From: CAZTLE01 sp964614415
GTDB lineage: Bacteria; Bacteroidota; Bacteroidia; Flavobacteriales; Flavobacteriaceae
Length of the DNA: 18,702 nt
Direction of reading: 5' to 3'
Assembly (NCBI GenBank): GCA_964614415.1
Contig: CAZTLE010000068.1
Location: forward strand, 1 to 18,702
Made by a program: the position numbers and the translations under genes. Below, one piece after another: positions 7,301 through 13,809 of this stretch. Positions within the stretch are counted from its first letter, which is position 1. Each line of letters opens with the position of its first letter. The notes under the pieces are model-generated. The model ran no database searches and was not told the DNA's origin. It saw nothing but the letters and a program-made list of their open reading frames with translations.

Positions 7301-9749
7301 TTGTACCGCTGGGAGCGCTTACGTGAATTCCGTATGCTGCGAACGGATTGGTGGTGTAGTTGATACGGGTCTCGTAATCTCCCAGATCGTTAAAAGTGTA
7401 AATGGCACCCTTATTACTTAGGGTGTAGGTAGAATTTTGTCTTATACTTAAACCGTATCCGGCCTGATCGTAATCCCGGTCAATTTGCATGGCATCCCCA
7501 CCAATTGTATTTGGTCCTATATTGATCGCACTGTCATCCCCGAAGTTATCTACTCCGTCTACGGATAAGTGGTAGCCATTGTCCACACTGTTTATGAGTA
7601 CGTTACCTGTGTTACGAAGCACATTACCTCCGGAAACCGTCCAATCGCCATCATCACCTAGGGACGAAAGATCTACGATTTGCGTAGGCTGTCCGTCGTC
7701 TTGCAGCGATAAATTCAAGGTAGTGCCGGTAAGACTGAATACATCGATCTGTTGATCATCGGTATCGGTAATCAGTGTATTGGGATCTACCCAACTGGCG
7801 TTGCCGCTGGCATCCGAGCGGAGCACGTAACCAAGGGATTCGTTACCATCCACAAATTGCATACTTCCTACAACGTCCAGAGTCGCGTCAGGAGTGGTGT
7901 TATTAAGTCCAAGATATCCCTGGTGATTTAGGCGCATGCGCTCTACCATATCTGAAATATTGATGCCACTGCCGTGTGTGTAAAAGGCCAGACCTACGTG
8001 ATCTTCATCCCCGGAAGTTTGAACTGAAGATATGGCTGCTTTACGTTGATTCATCCTATTTGTTCTGGGAGGTGCAAAACCTATGGAGGGCCCGATGGCA
8101 TTATTACCTGAGTTGTCGCCAGTTCCAATGATATATAGTCCGTCCTGTCCTGTATTTATAGGACTTAGGTCAAAAGTTGTACTGATTCCAATGTGTAGCC
8201 CACTAGCCGGATTATCAATACCAATACCTGTTCTACCATCCTTTTCTACAATAAAGGCGTTACTGCGATTCGCATTGTTGGTACCATTCCCTACCACAAA
8301 AAGAGGTTCGGTGTCAACCCAGCTATTCGTTGTTCCACTTAGTACATTCCAGCGACCAAATACAGCACTATGGGAAGCTTGTGCCGTGGTGTTTGCGTTG
8401 AAAGCGGCGCTGTATTGACCCAAATTGGCTTCATCCCATTGCGTACCGTTCACGTAACCGGCCCTGAAAGAGGCTGTGTTGGGGTTAAAGAACATCCGTG
8501 CTCCCGCTCCGGGAGTTCCAATAGTAGCTCCGGCACCAAAAGTTCCACCTACACCAAATCCGTCGGAACCCTGTACGAAAACAGGGCCGTTATCGGCGGT
8601 AATAAGGCGACCTGCTCCGGCACCACCTTCGTCATAGGCCTCGTCCAGTGTGTTACTGGAGTCGATGGTAGAGGGATCGATAAAGGAGAGTTGTCCGGCC
8701 CCATCTGTTGCCATTATTTCACCGGCGTTTCCGTCACTGGCGGGCATTAGGTATCGGTTGGTTGTGGTATTTCCAAAAGATGAACGTCCGATGAAATATC
8801 CTGCATATCCAGAACTTAAGTTGCCAACAGTCGAATACACACCGTAATGACTCCCTCCTGCAGTTGAACTTATTGAGTTGAAACTACCGTATTTGACACC
8901 TGTTCCTGTTCCTGTGAGCGAATTGCGAACTCCATAATGGGTGCCGTTTCCACCGGTCCCCAGAGAATTATAAATACCGGTAACATTACCTGAAACCGAC
9001 CAGGCACTCGGAGACTCGTTCAACATTCCCGTTATTGAGCTGTCACCACCTTCAAATCGGTTAACAACTCCAAATTTTGCCCCTTCGGGCGCTGAGAAAT
9101 CAAAATCGTTGTATAAACCATATTTTGTGCCTGCACCTGTATTTACAAATCTATTTTCAATGCCATAATGTATTGAGTTGTGGGTGCCTTGATTTGAATT
9201 ATAAATATTCGAAAACCGAATAGCGTCTGTAATGGAAGATTGATTATAGAGCCCATAACCAATGGTACTGGCATCGCCTCCTGTAGTAACAGCCCTGCTT
9301 GTGGCAAAATTTGTTCCGATAACGCCATCGACTCTCAGGCTGGAGGTTTCAGACCCTACGGTACTTCCAATTTGCACATTTCCCTGAGTGTAAATATTAT
9401 CCGTAATGGCATCTGCAGGGGTAGTGCCCCCCAGTTCGAACCAATCAGAATCGGAACCTGCGCCGCTCACAGATACCCACGATGTTGTGCCATTATCCCA
9501 ATAGTAAAAACCTTCGGCAGGTGTTCCGTTCCCGGTAACAAAAACCATCATACCATCCTGGGCTGCCCCCGGATCGGTCGCCGGGAATTCATCGATACGA
9601 GGAATGAGGAGACCATCGGTATTGGCAGGTGTGCCTGTGTTGCTGGCAGAAATGTCGAGCATGGATTGCGGATTGGTATTGCCGATACCGACCTGACCGA
9701 TAGCCAGGAATCCCGATAACAGGAATACTGCAAGTACTAGTTTTTTCAT
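4311..9749 (-). CDS. Giant exported fibre/adhesin-like protein with C-terminal S74 self-cleaving chaperone
   Basis: The start chosen is the ATG at 9747-9749, giving 1,812 residues and a clear signal peptide (MKKLVLAVFLLSGFLAIGQ); the open frame reaches a TTG at 9773 that would spoil it. The mature part opens with VGIGNTNPQSMLDI, a module recurring in variant form (VGIGHNNPVYPLDI, VGINDTAPTYALEL). Four blocks of a roughly 15-residue YG(V/I)xN...GTGT repeat follow, each closing with G(Y/F)(A/S)GYF(I/L)GR. Three closings continue into an LPxxDGxxGxxMxTxGxG linker. The C-terminal 140 residues are an endosialidase-type intramolecular chaperone (Peptidase S74): SDSRVK with Ser and Lys five apart, GFIAQE, VDYEKLIPVTVNAIKEL, then a coiled coil. 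In tail spikes this domain trimerises the fibre and then cuts itself off. No T9SS sorting domain is visible. A secreted trimeric surface fibre is inferred; its ligand is unknown. Confidence 0.93.
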   Translation of the reverse strand: MKKLVLAVFLLSGFLAIGQVGIGNTNPQSMLDISASNTGTPANTDGLLIPRIDEFPATDPGAAQDGMMVFVTGNGTPAEGFYYWDNGTTSWVSVSGAGSDSDWFELGGTTPADAITDNIYTQGNVQIGSTVGSETSSLRVDGVIGTNFATSRAVTTGGDASTIGYGLYNQSSITDAIRFSNIYNSNQGTHNSIHYGIENRFVNTGAGTKYGLYNDFDFSAPEGAKFGVVNRFEGGDSSITGMLNESPSAWSVSGNVTGIYNSLGTGGNGTHYGVRNSLTGTGTGVKYGSFNSISSTAGGSHYGVYSTVGNLSSGYAGYFIGRSSFGNTTTNRYLMPASDGNAGEIMATDGAGQLSFIDPSTIDSSNTLDEAYDEGGAGAGRLITADNGPVFVQGSDGFGVGGTFGAGATIGTPGAGARMFFNPNTASFRAGYVNGTQWDEANLGQYSAAFNANTTAQASHSAVFGRWNVLSGTTNSWVDTEPLFVVGNGTNNANRSNAFIVEKDGRTGIGIDNPASGLHIGISTTFDLSPINTGQDGLYIIGTGDNSGNNAIGPSIGFAPPRTNRMNQRKAAISSVQTSGDEDHVGLAFYTHGSGINISDMVERMRLNHQGYLGLNNTTPDATLDVVGSMQFVDGNESLGYVLRSDASGNASWVDPNTLITDTDDQQIDVFSLTGTTLNLSLQDDGQPTQIVDLSSLGDDGDWTVSGGNVLRNTGNVLINSVDNGYHLSVDGVDNFGDDSAINIGPNTIGGDAMQIDRDYDQAGYGLSIRQNSTYTLSNKGAIYTFNDLGDYETRINYTTNPFAAYGIHVSAPSGTTNGHGGYFEMIGSGGGTQYGVRSVMSINSGAGSTFYGYKGELSGTGASTKYGSHVQIPSSSAGIHYGYYADVQDASGYAGYFIGRTSLGTATTNRYLMPTADGSAGYIMSTNGAGQVSFVDPSTILSDDIDWYEVGGTTAPNNINDNMYTQGNVAIGSTTAAYPFNVNTSTQSRTMQLDNSSTNGGTGIRNNMSGAGVNKIGLYNDLSNTGFGSGQVMGVNNVISMTSANGTFYGMFNRYDNSTAQQGYGMVNRFANTTTFSLQSIGVDNSFAGSTNNAIGIRNSFSSTSTLANYGAYNLTQSSNTLNGNTYGVYSEFDHGGTAFTYGTYSELAGTGTGTKYGNYVRIPSFAGGQVYGLYSDVDNTTTGFAGYFLGRVSLGNTGSGDTYILPLTRGTNGQVMQTDGSGNVSWATISTSDATTASNGLTETGDDVELGGTLTQNTTVTQGSFGMIYDLTGSGDFEVRQNGNPGLFVNNAGRVGIGHNNPVYPLDIESTANTIARGINLEKTDNTSSTTYGYYLSKTTSGSGAANGIWQTLAGTGTGSTTGLNNSITNSGSGTKTGVSNGFTGTSTGIRYGINNSFLGSGNATRYGIYNLYNSGSGVFIGTHNIISTSGTGVQTGFSNNFSSSGTSDKYGIRSTFNSGTGGDIYGSSVDVNAIGISTDEKYGYQATFGTAARGTLYGLDVDVNATSAETKYGVRVTGNSSSTGTIYGIYSDQSVTNGFSGYFLGRSYFSNRVSIGETDNSTAALNVSGNSTGTFAHMEIEETGSGDGGRIRFTNSVETNNNWILYGRADDTDTESRFNIFHSGTGNIIQVRGDGRVGINDTAPTYALELPNNATVSVGQARANAWITYSDSRVKKEQRELEYGLSEVLNINPKSYEHFASDFEDGELVLKEGTGKRQIGFIAQEIYDIIPEATYKPANENEDLWSVDYEKLIPVTVNAIKELNAKVEELSEENAKLKAQLDQYASLEARLRILEGKTTTEEATATSDK
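4314..4733 (-). other. S74 / intramolecular chaperone domain of the fibre protein
   Basis: The last 140 codons form the predicted self-cleaving unit. It begins at S-D-S-R-V-K, where Ser (codon 4731-4733) and Lys sit five residues apart, the spacing of the catalytic Ser/Lys pair of phage endosialidase chaperones. The rest has the family's GFIAQE and VDY elements and ends in a Leu-rich heptad coiled coil (ELNAKVEEL onward). Cleavage just before the Ser would free a fragment of about 15 kDa. The cut site is inferred by analogy. Confidence 0.85.
5107..5754 (-). repeat. Fibre repeat block 4 (about 45-bp units)
   Basis: This block encodes the longest run of the roughly 15-residue repeat, about 13 units such as GVSNGFTGTSTGIRY, GINNSFLGSGNATRY and GFSNNFSSSGTSDKY. 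It includes one 17-residue unit and closes with GFSGYFLGR. The unit length of 45 bp is nearly constant although the codons differ, so the repeat is old and kept at protein level. Confidence 0.85.
6178..6702 (-). repeat. Fibre repeat block 3 (about 45-bp units)
   Basis: This block encodes degenerate units such as YGVYSEFDHGGTAFT, YGTYSELAGTGTGTK and YGNYVRIPSFAGGQV, all 15 residues. It closes with GFAGYFLGR and an ILPLTRGTNGQVMQTDG linker. The first units of the block are more irregular than the last ones. Confidence 0.8.
7064..7334 (-). repeat. Fibre repeat block 2 (about 45-bp units)
   Basis: This is the shortest block. Its units include YGYKGELSGTGASTK, YGSHVQIPSSSAGIH and YGYYADVQDASGYAG, each 15 residues, after one of 17. 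The closing GYFIGR and RYLMPTADGSAGYIM linker are nearly the same as in block 1, at DNA level as well, pointing to an internal duplication. Confidence 0.8.
8802..9257 (-). repeat. Fibre repeat block 1 (about 45-bp units)
   Basis: This first repeat block after the signal-proximal region encodes units such as YGVRNSLTGTGTGVK and YGSFNSISSTAGGSH, each 15 residues. It closes with GYAGYFIGR and a RYLMPASDGNAGEIM linker. The segment just before it (DWFELGGTT...YTQGNVQIG) recurs before block 3 as DWYEVGGTT...YTQGNVAIG, so larger modules have been duplicated too. Confidence 0.8.
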
Positions 9750-9840
9750 CGTGCTATGTTTTGAGTTCAACAAACCTGAACGCTACCAGGGCATGTAGGT
9801 TAAGAAGGGAGTGAGGGCAAAAAAAGCTTGTTTGGTTACC

Positions 9841-9848
9841 CAAATCTA
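9841..9848 (-). promoter_or_regulatory. Putative -7 box for the fibre gene
   Basis: The minus strand reads TAGATTTG, an exact match to the Bacteroidetes -7 consensus TAnnTTTG, about 92 bp upstream of the fibre ATG. The expected TTTG 19 bp further upstream is poor (CGTG). The box suggests the fibre gene can be transcribed apart from the regulator gene before it. Confidence 0.45.
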
Positions 9849-9923
9849 TTGGCATATAATACCCTGGCACGACTTTATTTAGTAAAAGCCTGCTTTTTTT
9901 TAGTGAATGAAAAAGGGGGTGTT

Positions 9924-10610
9924 TTATTCCCTGAGCTTCTGTCTCAATAATTCTTTATGCGATCCGCTTAAAGGAAGGGTGTGATTGGCCACGATCACTT
10001 CGGAAGTACGTATGGATGTAATCTTACGTGTGTTGACAACGTAGGAACGATGTGTTTTTAGGAAGTAACTCGGGTTTAGGGTTTCCGAAGTAAATTTTAA
10101 TGTTTTTGGGACCAGATATTCAAATTTCCCGGTTACCACGTAGCAATAGTTATCAAATGCTTTGAGATACAATATATCCTCCTGATTTACCTTATACGTC
10201 TGGCCTTCGCTTTTGAAGACAAGAAATTCCTCACGCGATTGCTCATAGTTGTGCCAGGCTACCTCAATGTTGCTTCGCAACCCGGCCTCGGTGAACGGTT
10301 TCACGATATACCCAAGCGGCTGTGTTTCTTTGACCCGTTCGATGGTGGTAGGGTCGGTTTGGGAGGTTAGATACAGATAGGGAATATTACGTCGATCCAA
10401 CTCCTCAGCGAGATGAATCCCATCTTTATCGCCTTCCAGTTGAATATCCACCAATACCAGATCGGGTCGCTGTTCCCGGATTCCCAGAATTGCTTCCTCG
10501 TAGTTCTCGGCATCTCCAACCACCTGAAATCCCTGCTTTTCCAATGCGGTCTCTATGGTCGCTGCAATTAGGGGTTCGTCTTCCACTATGTAAACACGAA
10601 GGGACTTCAC
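9924..10610 (-). CDS. LytTR-family response regulator
   Basis: This 228-residue cytoplasmic transcription regulator has a receiver domain (about 4-118) and a LytTR DNA-binding domain (about 127-227). Receiver landmarks are the acidic pair E10/D11, the phosphoacceptor D55 (VLVDIQL), T82 and K104 (IVKPF). LytTR landmarks are ILYLKAFDNYCYV and the later FLKTHRSYVVN. Codon one is GTG at 10608-10610, two nucleotides after the stop of the kinase gene; no in-frame ATG gives a complete receiver fold. It is almost certainly co-transcribed with, and phosphorylated by, the adjacent kinase. The next gene on the same strand is the giant fibre, a candidate target. Target sites are not identified. Confidence 0.96.
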   Translation of the reverse strand: MKSLRVYIVEDEPLIAATIETALEKQGFQVVGDAENYEEAILGIREQRPDLVLVDIQLEGDKDGIHLAEELDRRNIPYLYLTSQTDPTTIERVKETQPLGYIVKPFTEAGLRSNIEVAWHNYEQSREEFLVFKSEGQTYKVNQEDILYLKAFDNYCYVVTGKFEYLVPKTLKFTSETLNPSYFLKTHRSYVVNTRKITSIRTSEVIVANHTLPLSGSHKELLRQKLRE

Positions 10611-10612
10611 AG

Positions 10613-12523
10613 TTACAACAGATTATATCGTTTAATGTGAAGTGTGGCCAGGGTTCCGTGCTGTGGTGCCGGTTGAAAATCCAGGGTGGCTTTCAGCTTT
10701 TTGGCCAGGGCTTTCATGAGTTTAATTCCGAAAGAACTCTCCTTGACCTCCATGGGCATTCCCACACCATTGTCTTCAACACTCAGTACCAATTTGTCGG
10801 ATTCCTGATGGAAATTGATCTGCATATTCTTTGCTTCAGTTGTGGTGTCGAAAGCGTGTTTTAGCACGTTGGTTATGAGTTCATTCAGGATAAGGCCGAT
10901 GGGTGTAATAGTTTCAATATCCAACACCATGGGTTCTACATTCATACTGTAATCAATGGCCGCATCCGAATTGGTGTGACTTTCAAAGATATCCCGGGCA
11001 AGGTCGTTGAAGTATTCTTTTGTGTTAATACCTACCAGCTGATCCTTGTTGTACAGTTTCTGATGTATGAGCACCATGGAACGGACCCTGTTTTGAGCCT
11101 CTTTAATGGCGATCTGTGCTTCTTTGTCCGCCATGTTTTCAGACTGCAAATACAAAAGGGAAGAAACGATTTGAAAGCTGTTCTTTACCCGGTGATGCGT
11201 CTCTTTGAGGAGCACATTTTTCTCATCGATGGTCGCTTCGAGCAGTTTCTTTTGCCGTGCGAGTAATCTGTTCTTTTTCTGATTTTTATACAGGAATACA
11301 CTTATGATCACAAGCGAAATGGCCACCAGGGCAAGAATCCAGAAGAGCAATTTCTGAGAGGCTGCCTTTTTTTCCAGTTCCCGTTCTTTTCGTTCGGTAT
11401 CGTATTTAATTTCCAGATCGGCTATGGTGGTAAGGACCTGCGAATTTCGAATGCTATCCTCCATTTGCTTTTGATCCAGCAGCCCGTAGTACGCATTTTC
11501 ATAATCACCCAGAGCTGCATACGCTTCGCGAAGGAGATATCGCTCTGCCGAATTGTTGAATGGATAGTTTGCTTCGTCCAACTTTTGTATGGCGTTGTCC
11601 AGGAAAGGGATGGCTTCTTCCGGTTTACCCGCATCTATAAGAGCCTGCGCCAGTGTTGTTGTTGTGGCCGATAATGAGTTTAGATTGTTGAGGCTGTCGC
11701 TGGCATACAGAACACGCTTTAAATCTTCGATGGCTTCCGGTGTGTTTTCCTTAAGAAGCAAAGATTCTATCGGGTAATGGTAGTCGGGCGTGCTGAGTTT
11801 TTTCTCATTGTGATAGGTCATGAGAAGCTCTGTATATTCAGCCTGTTTTGTGAAATTTTTAGTCTTACTGAAATGGTCTACAATTATGAAGAGCAGGAAC
11901 CCTTTGGATCGGTGTTCGGGATAATCAGCCATTTTTTGCCAGGCACTTTCCAGGTATTCACCTTCTGCCTCGTAGTTGCCTACAATACTCTGGATGTTCG
12001 CTTTATTGTGATCGATTATCCAGTGCGAATGTTTCAGTTCCTCCATATTCTCGAGGACTATCTTTTCGGCTTCAGCGATATAATAAGTAGCCGAATCTGC
12101 CTTACTCAGGCTAATGTAGAGATTCGATAAACTCTGCTGAAAATCGAATTCATAGAGCTTCGAGTTAAATCTTCGCGCCAGCGCCAATCCTTTTCGCCTC
12201 ATCTGCTTGGAGGCTTCTATATCACCACTTCGGGAAATATAAGGAGCCCATTGGTGATAAAAGATCATGCGTACTTCATCGTCCTCGGTGGTGTTGTCCA
12301 TATAGGCGAACAGCCTACCCGTCTCGGAAGAGTTTAACCTGGAGATTTTGCGGCTCAATTCATAAACGACATCGATCTTCTCCTTTTGTTCTGAAATCTT
12401 GCCAACTTCGATGAGAACGCTGTCGATATATTTTTCATTCACCTCCTGTCCATAGAATTGGATGGAGTACAGGCATAATGCCAGAACACAAGTGAATTTT
12501 AGAGCCGAGGATCTCTGTTTCAA
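10613..12523 (-). CDS. TPR-containing membrane sensor histidine kinase (HisKA_2 type)
   Basis: The product has 636 residues: signal peptide (about 1-26, ending FYGQ), a periplasmic all-helical sensor with TPR-like repeats (about 27-385), one membrane span (392-412), a short coiled coil, then the kinase core. The dimerisation region has ETHHRVKNSFQ with H443/H444 as phosphoacceptor candidates. The ATPase has NELITNVLKHAF (N box, N547 and N552), EDNGVGMP (G1, D584) and SFGIKLM (G2). The start is TTG at 12521-12523: an in-frame stop lies 15 bp upstream (12536-12538) and the next Met is far inside, beyond the signal peptide. It autophosphorylates and passes phosphate to the LytTR regulator encoded 2 nt downstream. 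The stimulus is unknown. Confidence 0.94.
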   Translation of the reverse strand: MKQRSSALKFTCVLALCLYSIQFYGQEVNEKYIDSVLIEVGKISEQKEKIDVVYELSRKISRLNSSETGRLFAYMDNTTEDDEVRMIFYHQWAPYISRSGDIEASKQMRRKGLALARRFNSKLYEFDFQQSLSNLYISLSKADSATYYIAEAEKIVLENMEELKHSHWIIDHNKANIQSIVGNYEAEGEYLESAWQKMADYPEHRSKGFLLFIIVDHFSKTKNFTKQAEYTELLMTYHNEKKLSTPDYHYPIESLLLKENTPEAIEDLKRVLYASDSLNNLNSLSATTTTLAQALIDAGKPEEAIPFLDNAIQKLDEANYPFNNSAERYLLREAYAALGDYENAYYGLLDQKQMEDSIRNSQVLTTIADLEIKYDTERKERELEKKAASQKLLFWILALVAISLVIISVFLYKNQKKNRLLARQKKLLEATIDEKNVLLKETHHRVKNSFQIVSSLLYLQSENMADKEAQIAIKEAQNRVRSMVLIHQKLYNKDQLVGINTKEYFNDLARDIFESHTNSDAAIDYSMNVEPMVLDIETITPIGLILNELITNVLKHAFDTTTEAKNMQINFHQESDKLVLSVEDNGVGMPMEVKESSFGIKLMKALAKKLKATLDFQPAPQHGTLATLHIKRYNLL

Positions 12524-12544
12524 GGAATGGCGGGTTTAACGACA

Positions 12545-12575
12545 GGAAGATACTAAATAGCGTCCTAATAAAAAA
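12545..12575 (-). promoter_or_regulatory. Putative promoter of the kinase-regulator operon
   Basis: The minus strand reads TTTT (12572-12575), 19 bp, then TATCTTCC (12545-12552), close to the Bacteroidetes TTTG-N19-TAnnTTTG pattern, 22 bp before the TTG start. The -33 element falls inside the T-run of the preceding terminator. Confidence 0.45.
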
Positions 12576-12605
12576 TAGAGAAGCCACCCAAATGGATGGC
12601 CTCTC
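12567..12605 (-). terminator. Rho-independent terminator of the GH92-glycosylasparaginase operon
   Basis: The arms are 12578-12589 and 12594-12605 around a 4-nt loop. As minus-strand RNA all 12 pairs form (two are G-U). As plus-strand RNA the same two positions are A-C mismatches, so the hairpin is built for the minus strand. It is followed on that strand by a T-rich run (ATTTTTTATT, 12568-12577). It separates the sugar-processing operon from the kinase operon. Confidence 0.75.
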
Positions 12606-12798
12606 GCCCCAAATTTGATCGATAACCCCAGGTTATCAACCTACTTATGTAAAACAAAGCTACGAATAAATTTTCTTAAACATTTGCTAAATAGGATTCT
12701 TCCTACGACAATTCAAATAATTGATTTATAAGCAATTATGATAAATCGAAGTTGGATGAGTAGTATAAAACCGTAATCCGGGAGCGGTTTATCTCTAA
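12606..12798. other. Intergenic 3' region of the glycosylasparaginase gene
   Basis: No gene is seen. There are three small inverted repeats: GATAACC-CCA-GGTTATC (12621-12637, perfect 7-bp arms), GATTTAT/ATAAATC (12723-12729 and 12741-12747), and AAACCG/CGGTTT (12768-12773 and 12785-12790). On the minus strand the last one is followed by a TTTTATA run only about 10 nt after the stop, so it may be a weak first terminator. Roles of the others are unknown. Confidence 0.4.
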
Positions 12799-13803
12799 CT
12801 ATGCCTTATTGTAAAAATCGGCCTGTACATTCTTGTTTTCGTCCCCGCGGTGAATGTTATAGCTGAAATATTGATGAATAGAGTAGGCTCCCACTTCCCC
12901 CTTTTTATTCACAGCGATGTACGCCACCTGAAAATCTTTGTAGTTCGGATTAGTAGTGACAATGCGCCCTATGGCTTCTTCACAAGCGGCTTGAGGTGTG
13001 CGGCCCTGACGCATGAGTTCTACTATGAGAAAGCTTCCTACCGTTTTAAGTACTTCCTCACCCATGCCGGTAGCAGTAGCGGCTCCGATCTGATTATCCA
13101 CGAATAATCCGGACCCAATAATGGGCGAATCCCCAACACGTCCGGCCATTTTAAAAGCCAGACCACTGGTGGTACATCCTCCCGAAAGATCGCCGTTCTT
13201 ATCAATAGCGAGCATACCTATGGTATCGTGGTTCTCAATATTGATAATAGGTTTGTAATCGGACTTCACTTTCCATTCTTCCCAGGCCTTACGCGAGTCT
13301 TCGGTGAGTAAATCTTCCGGTTCAAACCCCTGAGATATGGCAAATTGTTCGGCACCTTTTCCGGCCATGAGCACATGAGGTGTCTCCTCCATGACCTTGC
13401 GGGCCACCGAAATAGGATGAGTAATGTTTTGAAGATAAACAACAGCACCGTAGTCACCGTCCTTGTTCATAATGCAGGCGTCAAGTGTCACATTGCCATC
13501 ACGATCCGGACGCCCTCCTTTTCCCACTGAAGAGTTCGAAACATCGGCTTCTTCCACTTTGCAGCCTTCTTCGATGGCGTCCAATGCCGAACCTCCTGCT
13601 TCCAATACTTCCCAGGCTTTGGCAGTGGCATTGGGTACCCGCCATGTTGCTATAACCATGGGAAAGCCGCCGGTACCCGAGGTGGTGGCCGCGGCGACTT
13701 CCTCGTTTACTTCGGTATTGTTTTTACAGGCAATGGAAGTGGCTCCTACTGCCACACCCAAACTGCCCAGCGATGCGTTTTGAATAAAAGTGCGTCTTTT
13801 CAT
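12799..13803 (-). CDS. Glycosylasparaginase (N4-(beta-N-acetylglucosaminyl)-L-asparaginase)
   Basis: This Ntn-hydrolase cleaves the bond between asparagine and the first GlcNAc of N-glycans. The 334-residue precursor has HDTIGM at 192-197; family knowledge says it self-cleaves between D193 and T194, leaving T194 as nucleophile. GRVGDSPIIGSG (221-232) and AATATGMGE are further family signatures. The N-terminus MKRRTFIQNASLG carries a twin-arginine signal, and a Cys follows at 26 (TSIAC), so it may be a Tat-exported lipoprotein, though the lipobox is weak. It starts 6 bp after the GH92 stop, so the two form an operon. Plant-type isoaspartyl peptidase is the main alternative, but those have a GTVG motif in place of HDTIG. 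Confidence 0.94.
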   Translation of the reverse strand: MKRRTFIQNASLGSLGVAVGATSIACKNNTEVNEEVAAATTSGTGGFPMVIATWRVPNATAKAWEVLEAGGSALDAIEEGCKVEEADVSNSSVGKGGRPDRDGNVTLDACIMNKDGDYGAVVYLQNITHPISVARKVMEETPHVLMAGKGAEQFAISQGFEPEDLLTEDSRKAWEEWKVKSDYKPIINIENHDTIGMLAIDKNGDLSGGCTTSGLAFKMAGRVGDSPIIGSGLFVDNQIGAATATGMGEEVLKTVGSFLIVELMRQGRTPQAACEEAIGRIVTTNPNYKDFQVAYIAVNKKGEVGAYSIHQYFSYNIHRGDENKNVQADFYNKA

Positions 13804-13809
13804 GGTGGG

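Noticed and set aside
4311..9749. Prophage tail-spike gene
   Set aside because: The S74 domain suggests it, but a Sec signal peptide is present and no capsid, portal, tail or lysis gene is nearby.
9747..9773. Upstream TTG start for the fibre gene (adds eight residues)
   Set aside because: The ATG at 9747-9749 begins a standard signal peptide; the extra residues would weaken it.
9786..9867. CCAGGG/CCCTGG pair flanking the fibre -7 box as a LytTR operator
   Set aside because: The copies are inverted and 70 bp apart, while LytTR sites are usually close direct repeats.
9885..9898. Terminator after the regulator gene (AAAAGCCTGCTTTT)
   Set aside because: The stem is about five pairs, mostly A-T, too weak to call.
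12799..13803. Isoaspartyl dipeptidase for cyanophycin breakdown, partnered with cphA
   Set aside because: HDTIGM and GRVGDSP are glycosylasparaginase signatures, and the gene is in an operon with GH92, far from cphA.
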